Shown here in pieces: positions 34,564 through 44,698 of a stretch of 64,000 bases of DNA. The translations under genes were made by a program, and so were the position numbers. How positions within the stretch are numbered: the stretch's first letter is position 1; every line of letters begins with the position of its first letter. The stretch is from the NCBI GenBank assembly GCA_016789955.1, contig JAEUPB010000030.1, positions 1 through 64,000 of the forward strand, in the 5' to 3' direction. The notes under the pieces are model-generated. The model was not told the DNA's origin, ran no database searches, and saw only the letters and a list, made by a program, of their open reading frames with translations. Origin of the DNA: Rubrivivax sp. Its GTDB lineage: Bacteria; Pseudomonadota; Gammaproteobacteria; Burkholderiales; Burkholderiaceae_C.

Positions 34564-35213
34564 AGGATGCCCCGCTGGCGCGCCTCGTACACCGCCTCGG
34601 TGCGCGAGTTCACCTGCAGCTTGCGGTAGACGCGGCGCAGGAAGGTGGTGACGGTGTGCCAGCTGATCTGCAGCGCCTGCGCCACCTCCTCGTAGGTCAT
34701 GCCCTTCTCGATCAGCTGCAGCACCTCGCGCTCGCGGTCGGACAGCGGGTCGTCCACCGGCGCCGCCGCCGGCCCGCGGCCGACGAAGCGGCGCAGCACG
34801 TGGCGCGCCACCGACGGGCTGATCGGCGAGCCGCCCTCGTGCAGCTCGACGATGGCGCGCGCGATCTGGTCGGGCGGCGTGTCCTTCAGCAGGTAGCCCA
34901 CGGCGCCGGCCTCGAAGCTGCTGACCACGTGGCGGTCGTCGCCGAACACGGTGACCACCATCACGCTGGCGTCGGGCTGCCGCTCGGTGACCCAGCGGAT
35001 CAGCTCGCGGCCGTCGCGGTCGGGCAGCCCGAGGTCGACCAGCCACACCTGCGCGCTGCGGTGCGCGGCCGCGGCCATCGCCTCGGCCACGCCGCCGGCG
35101 CCGAAGGCGAGCGTCAGCCGCTCGTGCGAGCGCACCGCCGATTCGAACAGCGCGCGCACCTCGGGCTCGTCGTCGACGACGGCCACGGTGATCGGCAGGG
35201 CGGCGGCAGGCAT
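34560..35213 (-). CDS. NarL/FixJ-family response regulator
   Basis: The 217-residue regulator has a receiver domain (VAVVDDEPEVRALFE; phosphoacceptor Asp in WLVDLGLPDRDG; LKDTPPDQI for the conserved Lys) and a NarL-type HTH (PLSDREREVLQLIEKGMTYEEVAQALQISWHTVTTFLRRVYRKLQV). Its stop overlaps the apparent CTG start of the histidine kinase, so the two are coupled. It is likely phosphorylated by that kinase. The target genes are unknown. Confidence 0.93.
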   Translation of the reverse strand: MPAAALPITVAVVDDEPEVRALFESAVRSHERLTLAFGAGGVAEAMAAAAHRSAQVWLVDLGLPDRDGRELIRWVTERQPDASVMVVTVFGDDRHVVSSFEAGAVGYLLKDTPPDQIARAIVELHEGGSPISPSVARHVLRRFVGRGPAAAPVDDPLSDREREVLQLIEKGMTYEEVAQALQISWHTVTTFLRRVYRKLQVNSRTEAVYEARQRGIL

Positions 35214-35379
35214 GGCGCGCAGGGTAGCGCCCCGGGCGGCGCGGCGGCAACCGGGGGGACGAGGGGCCCGGGTGGGGCATCGTTCACGCCGCTGTCGCAA
35301 ACGTTGGGGACACGCCGGCGCCGCTGTCACCAGCGCTGGGGCTTCCGGGTGTGCCGGCCGCTGGCGACGATGCCCAGCC

Positions 35380-36453
35380 ATGCCGCACGCCCCCGAGGTG
35401 ACCCACCACACGATGGCCGACGGCGTGCGCGTGGCGCTCGAGCGTCGCGGCAGCGGGCCGGTGGTGTGGCAGATGCCGCACGGCCTGGCCAGCTTCACGC
35501 ACGACGCCGAGAACCCGGTGACGGCGCCGGTGGCGCGGGCGCTGTCGGCGCGCCACACGCTGGTGCGGCACGAGCTGCGTGGGTGCGGCGGCGCCGTGGC
35601 CGGCGCCGGCACGGCGCTGGATCTCGACGCCTGGCTCGGCGATGTCGAGCAGTTGGCCGAAACGATCGCGGCGCCGACGTTCGCGCTGGTCGGGCAATCT
35701 CAAGGCGCGGCGCTGGCCATCGCCTATGCCGCGCGCCATCCGCACCGCGTGTCGCGCCTCGTGCTGCACGGCGGCTGCGCGCGCGGCCGCCGCCTGCGCG
35801 AACCCGAGGCGGCGGCCGAGCTGGACATGGTCGAGCGGCTGGCCGAACTGGGCTGGGACCGGGCCGACGCCGCGTTCCGCCAGGTGCACACGACGCAGAT
35901 CCTGCCGGGCGCCCGCCGCGCTGAGCAGGCCCGCTACAACGACGCGCAGCGCAGCGCCACTGGCGGCGCCACGGCCGCGAGGCTGCTGCACGCCTTCGAG
36001 ACGATCGACGTGTCGGCCCTCCTGCCGCAGCTGCGCTGCCCGACGCTGGTGCTGCACAGCCGCGACGACGCGCGCGTGCCGCACGCCGAAGGGCTGGAGC
36101 TGGCCGCGGGCATCCCGGGCGCCGAGTTCGTCTCGATCGCCAGCCCCAACCACCTGCTGGTGGAGAGTGACCCGGCCTGGCCGCGCTGGCTGGAAGCGGT
36201 GCGCGAGTTCCTCGCGCCAGTGCAGCGCGAGCACGCGCAGGCCGAGGTGTCGGCACGGCTGACGGCGCGGCAGCGCGTGCTGGTGGAGCTGCTGGCGCAG
36301 GGGCGCTGCAATGCGCAGATCGCCGGCGAACTCGGGCTGTCGGCCAAGACGGTGCGCAACCACATGAGCGAGCTGTTCGCGTGCCTGGCCGTGGAGAACC
36401 GCGGGCAGGCCATCGTGGCGGCGCGCCAGGTCGGCTACGGGCTGGGCGGCTGA
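35380..36453 (+). CDS. Alpha/beta-hydrolase fused to a LuxR-type HTH regulator (paralogue)
   Basis: The 357-residue protein matches the fusion at 25617 in layout: hydrolase domain with nucleophile elbow [39 protein letters not shown], then LuxR HTH ([38 protein letters not shown]). The DERGCGLSD segment is here ELRGCGGAV, so the oxyanion-region loop differs. ATG 35380 is chosen for the paralogue-like N-terminus; upstream frame extension is not supported. It probably regulates by ligand sensing. Confidence 0.85.
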   Translation: MPHAPEVTHHTMADGVRVALERRGSGPVVWQMPHGLASFTHDAENPVTAPVARALSARHTLVRHELRGCGGAVAGAGTALDLDAWLGDVEQLAETIAAPTFALVGQSQGAALAIAYAARHPHRVSRLVLHGGCARGRRLREPEAAAELDMVERLAELGWDRADAAFRQVHTTQILPGARRAEQARYNDAQRSATGGATAARLLHAFETIDVSALLPQLRCPTLVLHSRDDARVPHAEGLELAAGIPGAEFVSIASPNHLLVESDPAWPRWLEAVREFLAPVQREHAQAEVSARLTARQRVLVELLAQGRCNAQIAGELGLSAKTVRNHMSELFACLAVENRGQAIVAARQVGYGLGG

Positions 36454-36514
36454 GGTACCCCCACGCGGCACGCGACTTAGACTCCGGCGCGTACAGCCCC
36501 CGGAGCCTTGCCCC

Positions 36515-38077
36515 ATGGTCGACCCGATCCTCGTCGCGATGCGCGGCGACGTGTCCTGCGAAATGCTGCCCGCACTGGCCAACCGCCACGGCCTGGTGAC
36601 CGGCGCCACGGGCACCGGCAAGACGATCACGCTGCAGACGCTGGCCGAGAACTTCAGCCGCATCGGCGTGCCGGTGTTCATGGCCGACGTGAAGGGCGAC
36701 CTCACCGGCGTCACGCAGCCCGGCTCGCTGTCGCCGAAGGTGGCCGGCATCCTGAAGGAGCGCGGGCTGCCGGCGCCCGAGCCGCTGCGCTGCCCGGCCA
36801 CGCTGTGGGACGTGTTCGGCGAGCAGGGCCACCCGGTGCGCGCCACCGTCTCCGACATGGGCCCGCTGCTGCTGGCCCGCATGCTGGCGCTGAACGAGAC
36901 GCAGCAGGGCGTGCTGAACCTCGTGTTCAAGATCGCTGACGACAACGGCCTGGCGCTGCTGGACATGAAGGACCTGCGCGCGATGCTGCAGTACGTCGGC
37001 GACAACGCCAAGGAGTTCACCACCGAGTACGGCAACATCAGCGCCGCCTCGGTGGGCGCCATCCAGCGCGGGCTGCTGCAGATCGAGGAGCAAGGCGGCG
37101 ACCGCTTCTTCGGCGAGCCGATGCTCGACATCGCCGACTTCATGCAGACCGTCGACGGCAAGGGGGTGGTGAACGTGCTCGCGGCCGACAAGCTGATGAC
37201 GGCGCCGCGGCTGTACGCGACCTTCCTGCTGTGGATGCTGAGCGAGCTGTTCGAGACGCTGCCCGAAGTGGGCGACCTCGACAAGCCCAAGCTGGTGTTC
37301 TTCTTCGACGAGGCGCACCTGCTGTTCAACGACGCGCCGGCGGCGCTGGTCGAGCGCATCGAGCTGGTGGTGCGCCTCGTGCGCAGCAAGGGCGTGGGCG
37401 TGTACTTCGTGACGCAGAACCCGCTGGACGTGCCCGACAAGGTGCTGGCGCAGCTGGGCAACCGCGTGCAGCACGCACTGCGCGCCTTCACGCCGCGCGA
37501 CCAGAAGGCCGTCAAGAGCGCCGCCGAGACGATGCGCGCCAACCCGAAGATCGGCGACATGGCCACCGCGATCACCGAGCTGGCGGTGGGCGAGGCGCTG
37601 ATCAGCTTCCTCGACGAGAAGGGCCGGCCGAGCGTGACCGAGCGCGTCTACGTGCTGCCGCCGGGCAGCCAGATCGGCCCGATCACGCCCGAGCAGCGCA
37701 AGGCGCTGATCGCCTCGTCGCTGGTGGCCGGCACCTACGAGAAGGCGGTGGACCGCGAGTCGGCCTACGAGAAGCTGAAGGGGCGCGCCGCCGCCAGCGG
37801 CAATGCGCCGGCCGGCGGTGCGGCATCGACCGGCAGCCTGCCGCTGCCCGGAAGCGGCGGGGCTGCGGGCGGTGCGGCACCGGCCGGCGGTGGCGGCGGC
37901 GTGATGGACATGATGAAGGACGCCGTGCTGGGCACCACCGGCCCGCGTGGCGGGCGCCACCCCGGGCTGATGGAGAAGGCCGCTTCGTCGGCGGTGCGCA
38001 GCATCGGCTCGGCGGTGGGCCGCGAGATCATCCGCGGCGTGCTGGGCTCGCTGCTCGGCGGGTCGCGCCGCCGCTGA
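36515..38077 (+). CDS. HerA-like/DUF853 ATPase
   Basis: The 520-residue protein has a Walker A motif GATGTGKT at 30-37 and [16 protein letters not shown] Walker B-like [12 protein letters not shown] near residue 265 and a FVTQNP sensor ([13 protein letters not shown]) follow. The C-terminal tail (from about residue 430) is Gly/Ala-rich and ends [22 protein letters not shown]853 proteins belong to the FtsK-HerA ATPases, but no target is known. It is followed 34 bases later by the DUF1499 gene, which may be co-transcribed. Confidence 0.9.
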   Translation: MVDPILVAMRGDVSCEMLPALANRHGLVTGATGTGKTITLQTLAENFSRIGVPVFMADVKGDLTGVTQPGSLSPKVAGILKERGLPAPEPLRCPATLWDVFGEQGHPVRATVSDMGPLLLARMLALNETQQGVLNLVFKIADDNGLALLDMKDLRAMLQYVGDNAKEFTTEYGNISAASVGAIQRGLLQIEEQGGDRFFGEPMLDIADFMQTVDGKGVVNVLAADKLMTAPRLYATFLLWMLSELFETLPEVGDLDKPKLVFFFDEAHLLFNDAPAALVERIELVVRLVRSKGVGVYFVTQNPLDVPDKVLAQLGNRVQHALRAFTPRDQKAVKSAAETMRANPKIGDMATAITELAVGEALISFLDEKGRPSVTERVYVLPPGSQIGPITPEQRKALIASSLVAGTYEKAVDRESAYEKLKGRAAASGNAPAGGAASTGSLPLPGSGGAAGGAAPAGGGGGVMDMMKDAVLGTTGPRGGRHPGLMEKAASSAVRSIGSAVGREIIRGVLGSLLGGSRRR

Positions 38078-38111
38078 GCGGCGGACGCACACGCCACACC
38101 CGGAGCCCGCC

Positions 38112-38597
38112 ATGGTGATCGCCAAGTGGATCGTGATCGCGCTCGTCGCGCTGGCCGTGCTGCTGCTGGTGGCCGGGCAGCTCGGCGCGCTGGCCGGCAC
38201 GCCGCCGCAGGGGCTGGGCGTGCAGGACGGCAGGTTGAAGCGCCCCTCGTCCACGCCCAACAGCGTGAGCAGCCAGGCCGACCTGTGGCCCGACCACCCG
38301 CAGCGCGACTACGCGCGCATCGCGCCGCTGGCCCTGCGCGGTGACGGCCGCGCGACGATCGCGAAACTGAAGACGCTGGTGGAGTCCACGCCCGGCGCCC
38401 GCGTGGTCGAGGCGCGCGACGACTATCTGTATGCGCAGTACACGACGCGCCTGCTGAAGTTCACCGACGACGTCGAGTTCTGGTTCGATCCCGCCGCCGG
38501 CGTGGTGCAGGTGCGCTCGTCGTCGCGGCTGGGCCGCAAGGATTTCGGCGTGAACCGCCAGCGCATCGAGGCCGTGCGCGCCGCGCTGGCCGGCTGA
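38112..38597 (+). CDS. DUF1499 family membrane-anchored protein
   Basis: The 161-residue protein has an N-terminal membrane helix (IVIALVALAVLLLVAGQLGAL). The DUF1499 core follows: SVSSQADLWPDH, ARVVEARDDYLYAQYTTRLLKFTDDVEFWFDP, and VRSSSRLGRKDFGVNRQRIEAV. The family is common in plants and bacteria and may bind a small hydrophobic ligand, but the function is unproved. It probably faces the periplasm or outer face of the inner membrane. Confidence 0.88.
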   Translation: MVIAKWIVIALVALAVLLLVAGQLGALAGTPPQGLGVQDGRLKRPSSTPNSVSSQADLWPDHPQRDYARIAPLALRGDGRATIAKLKTLVESTPGARVVEARDDYLYAQYTTRLLKFTDDVEFWFDPAAGVVQVRSSSRLGRKDFGVNRQRIEAVRAALAG

Positions 38598-38852
38598 CCC
38601 GCCCCGCGCCGCCGGGCCACCTGCCGGCAGGCGGCCACCACCGGTCGCGCCTGTGACGAAAGACGCGCGAAGCCCGGGTCGCGGCCCTGGGTGCCCGTCG
38701 TCGCGCGAACAGATTCGCTCAATTCATCCATCAGGCGGCCGAAACCGGTGCACATCGACGCCCCGGCCCGACGCCAGGCGGTCGAGACTACGCCGCTCGG
38801 ACGGGCCCCTGCCCGGCCACGCGGATCCGGCCGGCCATTTCAGGAGCACACG

Positions 38853-39995
38853 ATGCCCACACCCACCCTGCGCCGCCTCGGCGCCCTCGCTGCCGCCGCG
38901 CTGTCGTGCGCGACCGCCTCCGCCGCCGTCGACGGCCTCTCGTCGGCCGAAGTCAAGATCGGCATGGTCAACGTGCAGACCGGCCCGGCCTCGGGCCTGG
39001 GCAAGGGCATGAAGAGCGGCGCCGAGGCGCTGTTCAAGTCGATCAACGCCAAGGGCGGCGTGCACGGGCGGCAGATCAAGCTCGTCATCGGCGACGACGG
39101 CTACGAGCCCGACCGCTCGGTCGACGAGACGCTGAAGATGATCGAGCAGGAGAAGGTGTTCTCGCTGTTCGGCTACGTCGGCACGCCCACCACCAACGCG
39201 GTGCTGCCGATCGTCAAGGAGATGGACGTGCCGCTGGTGGGCGCCTTCACCGGCGCGATGACGCTGCGCCAGCCGGTCACGCCGCAGGTCTTCAACGTGC
39301 GTGCCAGCTACGACGACGAGGCCGAGAAGCTCGTCGCGCACTTCCTCGCCAAGGGCGCGAAGTCGGTGGCGGTCTTCTACCAGGACGACGGCTTCGGCAC
39401 CGCCGTGCTCTCGGGCACCGAGAAGGCGCTGAAGAAGCGCAGCATGGCGGTGGCGGCCAAGAGCACCTTCCAGCGCAACACGCTGGCGATCAAGGCGGGG
39501 CTGGCGGCGATGCTCGACGCCAAGCCCGACGCGGTGGTGATGGTCGGCCCCTATGCACCGCTGGCGGCGTTCATCAAGGAAGCGCGCGCCGCGGGGCTGA
39601 AGTCGCAGCTCGCCACCGTCTCGTTCGTCGGCACCGACAACCTCGTGGCCGAGGTCGGCGCGGCCGGCGACGGCGTCGTGATCTCGCAGGTGGTGCCGTT
39701 CCCCGAGGACAACGACCTGCCGATCCAGCGCGAGTGCCGCGATGCGCTGGCCGCGGGCGGAGAGAAGCTGGGCTTCGTGAACTTCGAGGGCTGCATCACC
39801 GCCAAGGTGATGGTGGCCGCGCTCGAGCGTGCCGGCAAGGAGCCGGAGCGCGCGAAGCTGGTCGGTGCGCTCAAGGGCATGCAGGGCGTGGACATCGGCG
39901 GCATGAAGCTGGCGTTCGGCGACGCCAACCACCAGGCCTTCTCCGACGTGTTCCTCACGCAGATCCAGGGCGGCAGGATCGCCAAGCTGCGCTGA
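38853..39995 (+). CDS. Periplasmic branched-chain amino-acid-type (LivJ-like) substrate-binding protein
   Basis: The 380-residue protein has a signal peptide ([20 protein letters not shown], cut near 25). A type-I periplasmic binding fold follows ([44 protein letters not shown]-like). No permease or ATPase gene of a Liv transporter is adjacent. The next gene is a chemoreceptor, so this protein may be a ligand carrier for sensing, or an orphan binding protein. It is separated by 255 bases of apparently featureless sequence from DUF1499. Confidence 0.88.
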   Translation: MPTPTLRRLGALAAAALSCATASAAVDGLSSAEVKIGMVNVQTGPASGLGKGMKSGAEALFKSINAKGGVHGRQIKLVIGDDGYEPDRSVDETLKMIEQEKVFSLFGYVGTPTTNAVLPIVKEMDVPLVGAFTGAMTLRQPVTPQVFNVRASYDDEAEKLVAHFLAKGAKSVAVFYQDDGFGTAVLSGTEKALKKRSMAVAAKSTFQRNTLAIKAGLAAMLDAKPDAVVMVGPYAPLAAFIKEARAAGLKSQLATVSFVGTDNLVAEVGAAGDGVVISQVVPFPEDNDLPIQRECRDALAAGGEKLGFVNFEGCITAKVMVAALERAGKEPERAKLVGALKGMQGVDIGGMKLAFGDANHQAFSDVFLTQIQGGRIAKLR

Positions 39996-40027
39996 GCAGC
40001 GACACGCCACGCATCGGCCCCGGAGGC

Positions 40028-42436
40028 ATGACCATGCGAATCTCGCAGCGCCTGCTGTTGCTGTGCGGCGTGTCCGCCGCGGGCCTGGCCTGCGTGGCCG
40101 GCGTGGCCACCTATGCGGTGACCTCGATCCAGACCGACCTGCAGGGGCTGACGCAGCGTGCCGCCCCGCTGCAGATCAAGACCGTCGAGCTGCAGGAGCG
40201 CACCGAGCGTGCGCTGTCGCGGCTGCTGAAGCTGAGCCTGTCGCGCACCAAGGACGAGGCGGCCGCCGCGTCGAAGTCCGTGACCGACGAGCTGGCCGCC
40301 ATCGGGCAGCTGCGCGAGCAGGTGCGCACGCTGGATCCGTCGTCGAAACAGGAGGCGATCGACTTCAAGGCCCGCCACGACGAGATCGCCAAGTCGGTGG
40401 CGCAGCGCCTGGATGGGGAGGCCAGCTACCGCCTGGAGACCGAGAGCGCGCGCGGCGCGCTGCAGCGGGCCGAGCAGGCCGTGAGCGCGACGCGCGCCGA
40501 GGTGCAGAAGATCGGCGTCGAGGCCGGCCAGACCGCCGATCGCGCGCAGGACTCCGGCCGCCGACTGGCGAACACCGCCAAGCAGATCCTCACCGCGCAG
40601 GCGCGGCTGAAGGAGGTGGCGATCATCGTCGGCGAGGTCGATGCGGCCACCAACCGCTTCCGCCTGAGCCCGCTGAAGGACAAGGTGCGCAGCGCCGCCG
40701 AAGCCATCACGCGGCTCACCGTGGACCCCGGCACCGACGACGTGCTGAAGGACGTGCGCGCCGTGGCCGTGGCGATGCAGGACGCGATCCTGAAGGACGG
40801 CACCGGGCTGCTCGCGCTGCGCGGCGCCGCGCTGGCGGCCAAGCCCGAGGCGCGAGCCGAGGCCGATGCGGCCTACCAGAAGCAGCGCAAGGCGGTGCTG
40901 GCACCGGTGGACGAGCAGTCGACTCGGTTGTCGACGCTGCTGGACAACGCCGAGGTGCTGGCCAGCAGGCAGCGCCAGGCGCTGGAGGCCGCGCTGAAGC
41001 TGCGCAACGAGCCTGGCGGCGTGGTGGTGACCAGCGACGAGGTGTCGCTGCGCATCCGCGACATGGTGGCCACGATGCGGCTGCTGATGCTGGCGTCGTC
41101 GGACAAGGAGGCGCAGGCCGCCTACGACGAGCTGGAGCGGCATTCGAAGAAGCTCTCGGCGGACCTGACGACGATGCGCGCCGGCCTCGTGAAGATGGGC
41201 CGGCCGCAGCTGGCGCAGCAGGTCGACGGTGCGATCACGGCGATCTCGAGCGTGGAGGCCTCGCTCGGCAGCGTGGCGGCGGCCAAGCTCGCGCTGCTGG
41301 GCAACGAGACGGCGATGAGCGCGACGATGGAGTCACTGAAGCAGCTCGCGCTGCGCCAGGCCCAGCTCGGCGAGACGCAGGTGCGCGCGATGGCCGAGCG
41401 CCAGCGCACCGTGTCCGACGGCGTCGACGAACGCGTGCGTCAGTCGCTGGTGCTGGTGATCGGCATCGCGCTGGTGATCGTCGCGGCGACGATGGCGATC
41501 GGCATCACCACCGTGCGCACGGTGACGCAGCGCCTGAACGCCGCGGTGGCGGTGGCCGAACAGGTGTCGTCCGGGCACCTGGTGGCCGTGCCCGAGGCCG
41601 CCGGCACCGACGAGACCGCGCGGCTGATGAACGCGCTGGGGCGCATGGTGGGCACGCTGACGGGCATCGTCGGCAACATCCGCCACGCCGCCGATTCGAT
41701 CCACGTCGGCACCAACGAGATCAGCCGCGGCAACGAGGACCTCTCGGTGCGCACCGAGCAGCAGGCTTCGCAGCTGCAGCAGACCGCCGCGGCGGTGGAG
41801 CAGCTCACCGGCACCGTGCGCCACAACGCCGAGTCGGCGCGGCACGCCAACCAGCTCGCCGGCGACGCCAGTGCGGTGGCCACGCGCGGCGGCGCGATCG
41901 TCGGCGACGTGGTCACCACGATGTCGCAGATCGAGCGCAGCGCGCAGCAGATCGGCGAGATCGTCGGGGTCATCGACGGCATCGCGTTCCAGACCAACAT
42001 CCTCGCGCTGAACGCCGCGGTGGAAGCGGCACGTGCCGGCGAGCACGGCCGCGGCTTCGCGGTGGTGGCCAGCGAGGTGCGCTCGCTCGCCCACAAGAGC
42101 GCGGAGGCGGCGCGCCAGGTCAAGGGCATCGTCGACCAGAGCGTCGAGCGCATCGCCAGCGGCTCGGGCCTCGTGAAGAACGCGGGTTCGACGATGACCG
42201 ACATCGTCACGCAGGTGCAGCGCGTGACGCAGCTGATCGCCGAGATCGCCAGCGCCAGCGAGCAGCAGGCGCAGTCGGTCGACTCGGTCGGCCAGGCGGT
42301 GACGCAGCTCGACGGGCTGACGCAGCAGAACGCCGCGCTGGCCGAGCAAGGCACCGCGGCCGCGGTCAGCCTGCGCCAGCAGGCCGAAGGGCTGAACGCG
42401 GCGATCGGGGCGTTCCAGCTGGCGCAGGAAGGCTAG
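40028..42436 (+). CDS. Methyl-accepting chemotaxis protein
   Basis: The 802-residue receptor has an N-terminal membrane helix ([24 protein letters not shown]). A very long periplasmic helical region to about residue 475 follows, then a second membrane helix ([19 protein letters not shown]) and HAMP (about 497-550). The signalling domain contains the hairpin-tip [38 protein letters not shown]. The periplasmic domain of about 430 residues is long compared with four-helix-bundle sensors. It sits 32 bases after the Liv-type binding protein gene. MTMRIS (40028) and MRIS (40034) are both possible starts. Confidence 0.93.
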   Translation: MTMRISQRLLLLCGVSAAGLACVAGVATYAVTSIQTDLQGLTQRAAPLQIKTVELQERTERALSRLLKLSLSRTKDEAAAASKSVTDELAAIGQLREQVRTLDPSSKQEAIDFKARHDEIAKSVAQRLDGEASYRLETESARGALQRAEQAVSATRAEVQKIGVEAGQTADRAQDSGRRLANTAKQILTAQARLKEVAIIVGEVDAATNRFRLSPLKDKVRSAAEAITRLTVDPGTDDVLKDVRAVAVAMQDAILKDGTGLLALRGAALAAKPEARAEADAAYQKQRKAVLAPVDEQSTRLSTLLDNAEVLASRQRQALEAALKLRNEPGGVVVTSDEVSLRIRDMVATMRLLMLASSDKEAQAAYDELERHSKKLSADLTTMRAGLVKMGRPQLAQQVDGAITAISSVEASLGSVAAAKLALLGNETAMSATMESLKQLALRQAQLGETQVRAMAERQRTVSDGVDERVRQSLVLVIGIALVIVAATMAIGITTVRTVTQRLNAAVAVAEQVSSGHLVAVPEAAGTDETARLMNALGRMVGTLTGIVGNIRHAADSIHVGTNEISRGNEDLSVRTEQQASQLQQTAAAVEQLTGTVRHNAESARHANQLAGDASAVATRGGAIVGDVVTTMSQIERSAQQIGEIVGVIDGIAFQTNILALNAAVEAARAGEHGRGFAVVASEVRSLAHKSAEAARQVKGIVDQSVERIASGSGLVKNAGSTMTDIVTQVQRVTQLIAEIASASEQQAQSVDSVGQAVTQLDGLTQQNAALAEQGTAAAVSLRQQAEGLNAAIGAFQLAQEG

Positions 42437-42463
42437 GCGTCCGCGCGGCGGACGCCTAGCCTT
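42429..42463 (+). terminator. Strong hairpin terminator after the chemoreceptor gene
   Basis: A perfect 16-base inverted repeat (42429-42444 with 42448-42463) with a 3-base loop contains the TAG stop codon of the chemoreceptor gene. It is followed by TTCGGCTTT, with a short T-rich end. This is the clearest intrinsic-terminator-like structure in the window. Confidence 0.75.
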
Positions 42464-42485
42464 CGGCTTTCCGCACCGCTCCCCC

Positions 42486-42552
42486 GAGCCCCCTCCGAGA
42501 AGGGGCTCCAGTTCGTTCGACGGCACCCACCGGCCTCCCTCCGCGAGGGAGG
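42486..42552. repeat. Two short hairpins with a shared CTCCAGT end (REP-like)
   Basis: GAGCCCC (42486-42492) pairs with GGGGCTC (42502-42508), and CCTCCCT (42534-42540) pairs with AGGGAGG (42546-42552). Each is followed by CTCCAGT. The pair looks like two copies of a REP-type palindrome between the chemoreceptor and dioxygenase genes. Confidence 0.45.
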
Positions 42553-42606
42553 CTCCAGTCAGCTCGACGAGGGTGAACAGCCTCCGGCACGAGTCGGGCC
42601 AGTCCT

Positions 42607-43239
42607 TCAGCCCGGCATCTCGAGGCGATGCAACGCGCGCCACGCGAGGCCGTCGCCCGGCGCGCGCTCGAGCGTCATCGCGGTGGCGCTGCGCTCGGCT
42701 GCGTCGAGCTGGCGCCACAGGAAGTCGCGCTCGTTGCCGGGATCGTTGGCCACGAACAGCTGCGACGTCACCTCGCCCAACGACGGATGGCGCACGCGCA
42801 CGTGGATGTGCGGCGTGCGGCCCGTGTAGGGCACCGGGCGGATGGTGCGGAAGGCGACCTGCCCCTGGCCGTCGCTGCGCGCCGCGCCGAAACCCTGGAA
42901 GCCCGGGTCGACGCCGGCGCCGCCCTGCCGCTCGCGCGGGTGGCGGTACTGGCCCTGCGCGTCGCACTGCCAGATCTCGACCTCGGCGCCATCGATGGCG
43001 CGGCCGCGCGCATCGGCCAGCCGCAAGCCCAGCGCCAGGTGCTCGCCGCGCGCGGTGTGCACGGCGCCACGCTCGCGCACCTGCGTGAGGTCGGCGTCCC
43101 AGTCCTCGCGCGCCGCACGCCAGGCGCGCGACGGGTAGAACGGGCCCTCGGTCATCGGCGGCAGCGGGGCTGCACGCACGATCCACGGGGCCGCCAGCAT
43201 CGCCGCGGCCCCACGCAGCCACAAGCGTCGGGGTGTCAT
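42607..43239 (-). CDS. Exported intradiol ring-cleavage dioxygenase
   Basis: A 210-residue protein of the protocatechuate 3,4-dioxygenase/catechol dioxygenase superfamily. The non-haem Fe(III) ligands are visible: Tyr in GQYRHP, and Tyr, His, His in PYTGRTPHIHVRV. The N-terminus has TEGPFYPS (about 29-36) of the family. An RR-containing start (TPRRLWLRGAAAMLAAPWIVRA) suggests Tat or Sec export, which is unusual for catechol degradation in the cytoplasm. No partner subunit is adjacent. Substrate not predictable. Confidence 0.85.
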   Translation of the reverse strand: MTPRRLWLRGAAAMLAAPWIVRAAPLPPMTEGPFYPSRAWRAAREDWDADLTQVRERGAVHTARGEHLALGLRLADARGRAIDGAEVEIWQCDAQGQYRHPRERQGGAGVDPGFQGFGAARSDGQGQVAFRTIRPVPYTGRTPHIHVRVRHPSLGEVTSQLFVANDPGNERDFLWRQLDAAERSATAMTLERAPGDGLAWRALHRLEMPG

Positions 43240-43295
43240 CGCGGCATTGGACCATCCCGACCGGGCGCTTCGTTGCCCCTGAGGACATCAGGGTT

Positions 43296-43323
43296 TACAT
43301 CCAGACCGTCGCCGCCGCCGTAT
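43296..43323 (+). promoter_or_regulatory. Candidate ECF (group 11-like) autoregulatory promoter
   Basis: TACATCC (43296-43302) is separated by 16 bases from CGTAT (43319-43323), resembling the TGATCC-N16-18-CGTAT promoters of ChrR-linked ECF sigma factors. It lies about 110 bases before the sigma gene start. Only part of the -35 matches, so the call is tentative. Confidence 0.3.
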
Positions 43324-43434
43324 GCACGCAAAGCAGGAACTGCGCCGATGCCCGCCCTCTCCACATCCGATCCGAGCCCCCGACGCGGCGGCGCTCTGCT
43401 ATGGTTCGCCGTCGTTACAAGTCGCGACGCCCCG

Positions 43435-44049
43435 ATGCCCACGCCGACGGCCCGCCCGGTCGAGCGCCTGGAATCCGATCCGGCGCGGATGGCGCGTGAC
43501 GAACGCCTTGCCGCGCTGCTGGCCGCGGCGGCACGCGGCGACTGCACCGCCTTCGAGGCCTTCTACGACGCCACCTTCACGTACGCACGCACGATCGCCC
43601 GACGCATGCTGTCGGGCAGCGACGTCGACGACCTGCTCGCCGACGCCTACTTCGAGGCCTGGCGCAGCGTCGCGCGCTACGACGCAGGCCGCGGCAGCGC
43701 GATGACCTGGCTGCTGACGCTCGTGCGCAGCCGCTGCCTGGACGTGCTGCGCCAGCGCCGCTCGCAGCCCAGCGTCGGCGGCAGCGACGACACCCTACCC
43801 GCCGACACCCCTGCCGACGGCGCCGAGGACCCCGCGCAGCAGCTGTGGCGCCAGCAGGCCGACGCACGGCTCCATGCGGCACTGGCGGCGCTGTCGGCCG
43901 CCGAGCGCTGGGTGCTGGGGCTGGCCTACTTCCGAGACCTGAGCCACGCGCAGATCGCGTCCGCCACCGGCATGCCGCTGGGCACCGTGAAGACCCACCT
44001 GCTGCGCGCCCAGCAGCGCCTGCGCACGCTGCTCGCCCCCCTGACCTGA
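43435..44049 (+). CDS. ECF-type RNA polymerase sigma factor (ChrR-linked)
   Basis: The 204-residue sigma factor has region 2 (AFEAFYDATFTYARTIARRML, VDDLLADAYFEAW, MTWLLTLVRSRCLDVLRQ) and region 4 (LSAAERWVLGLAYFRDLSHAQIASATGMPLGTVKTHLLRAQQRLR). It belongs to the group whose neighbour is a cupin anti-sigma ChrR, which here follows 25 bases later. In Rhodobacter this pair responds to singlet oxygen. ATG 43435 is chosen; an in-frame upstream ATG at 43348 would add about 29 residues. Confidence 0.9.
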   Translation: MPTPTARPVERLESDPARMARDERLAALLAAAARGDCTAFEAFYDATFTYARTIARRMLSGSDVDDLLADAYFEAWRSVARYDAGRGSAMTWLLTLVRSRCLDVLRQRRSQPSVGGSDDTLPADTPADGAEDPAQQLWRQQADARLHAALAALSAAERWVLGLAYFRDLSHAQIASATGMPLGTVKTHLLRAQQRLRTLLAPLT

Positions 44050-44074
44050 ATCCACTCCCGAACCGGAATACCGC

Positions 44075-44551
44075 ATGACCCGCCCCCCCACGCCCCCGCC
44101 CGCACCGCCGCTGGACGACGACATCGTCGCGATGCTCGACGCGGCAGTGCCCCCGGAGCCGCTCGACGCCGCGGCGCATGCGCGCATCAAGCGCAAGCTG
44201 CTGAACCGCATCGCCGAGGACTGCACGCCGCAGCACCGCACGCTGCAGCGCGACCAAGGCGCCTGGCGCGAGCTCGGCGGCGGCCTGGCGATGAAGGTGC
44301 TGCACCGCGACGGCGACGTGATGTCGTACCTGATGCGCATGGCCCCCGGCGCGCAGCTGCCCCCGCACCGCCACCCCATCGACGAGGAGTGCGTGGTGCT
44401 CGAGGGGCAGGTGCGCATCGGCTCGCTGGTCGTGGGCGCCGGCGGTTTCCACCTGGGCGCGAAGGACGTGCTGCACGAGACCATCGTCAGCGTCGACGGC
44501 GCGCTGCTGTACCTGCGCGGGCCGGCGCCCACCGAAGCGCTGGCGATCTGA
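44075..44551 (+). CDS. ChrR-like cupin protein, probable regulator of the upstream sigma factor
   Basis: The 158-residue protein has a central cupin (MAPGAQLPPHRHPIDEECVVLEGQVRIGS, then GAGGFHLGAKDVLHETIVS). The PHRHP-x5-E and late His are the cupin metal ligands. A canonical ChrR has an N-terminal anti-sigma zinc domain with His and CxxC; here the N-terminal helices (IVAMLDAAVPPEPLDAAAHARIKRKLLNRI) have no CxxC. The protein may be a reduced ChrR that binds the sigma factor without zinc in the first domain, or a simple cupin sensor. Confidence 0.8.
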   Translation: MTRPPTPPPAPPLDDDIVAMLDAAVPPEPLDAAAHARIKRKLLNRIAEDCTPQHRTLQRDQGAWRELGGGLAMKVLHRDGDVMSYLMRMAPGAQLPPHRHPIDEECVVLEGQVRIGSLVVGAGGFHLGAKDVLHETIVSVDGALLYLRGPAPTEALAI

Positions 44552-44698
44552 CGCCGCCTGCGAGCGGGCTGCCACCGCCCCCCGCTCGCGCCACGACGGC
44601 GCCGCTTCGCGACACCCGGCCCCTGCCGGTCGCGCGGCGCTGGCCGGGCCGGGGCGACGTGCCGACCATGGTGCATCCCCCACCGACCGGACCGCGCC

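Noticed and set aside
38906-42436. A 1176-codon open frame running across the binding-protein and chemoreceptor genes
   Set aside because: It is a fusion of a shadow frame over the LivJ-like gene and the true chemoreceptor frame. The first part is Arg/Gly-rich and lacks protein motifs, while the real genes have signal peptides and family motifs.
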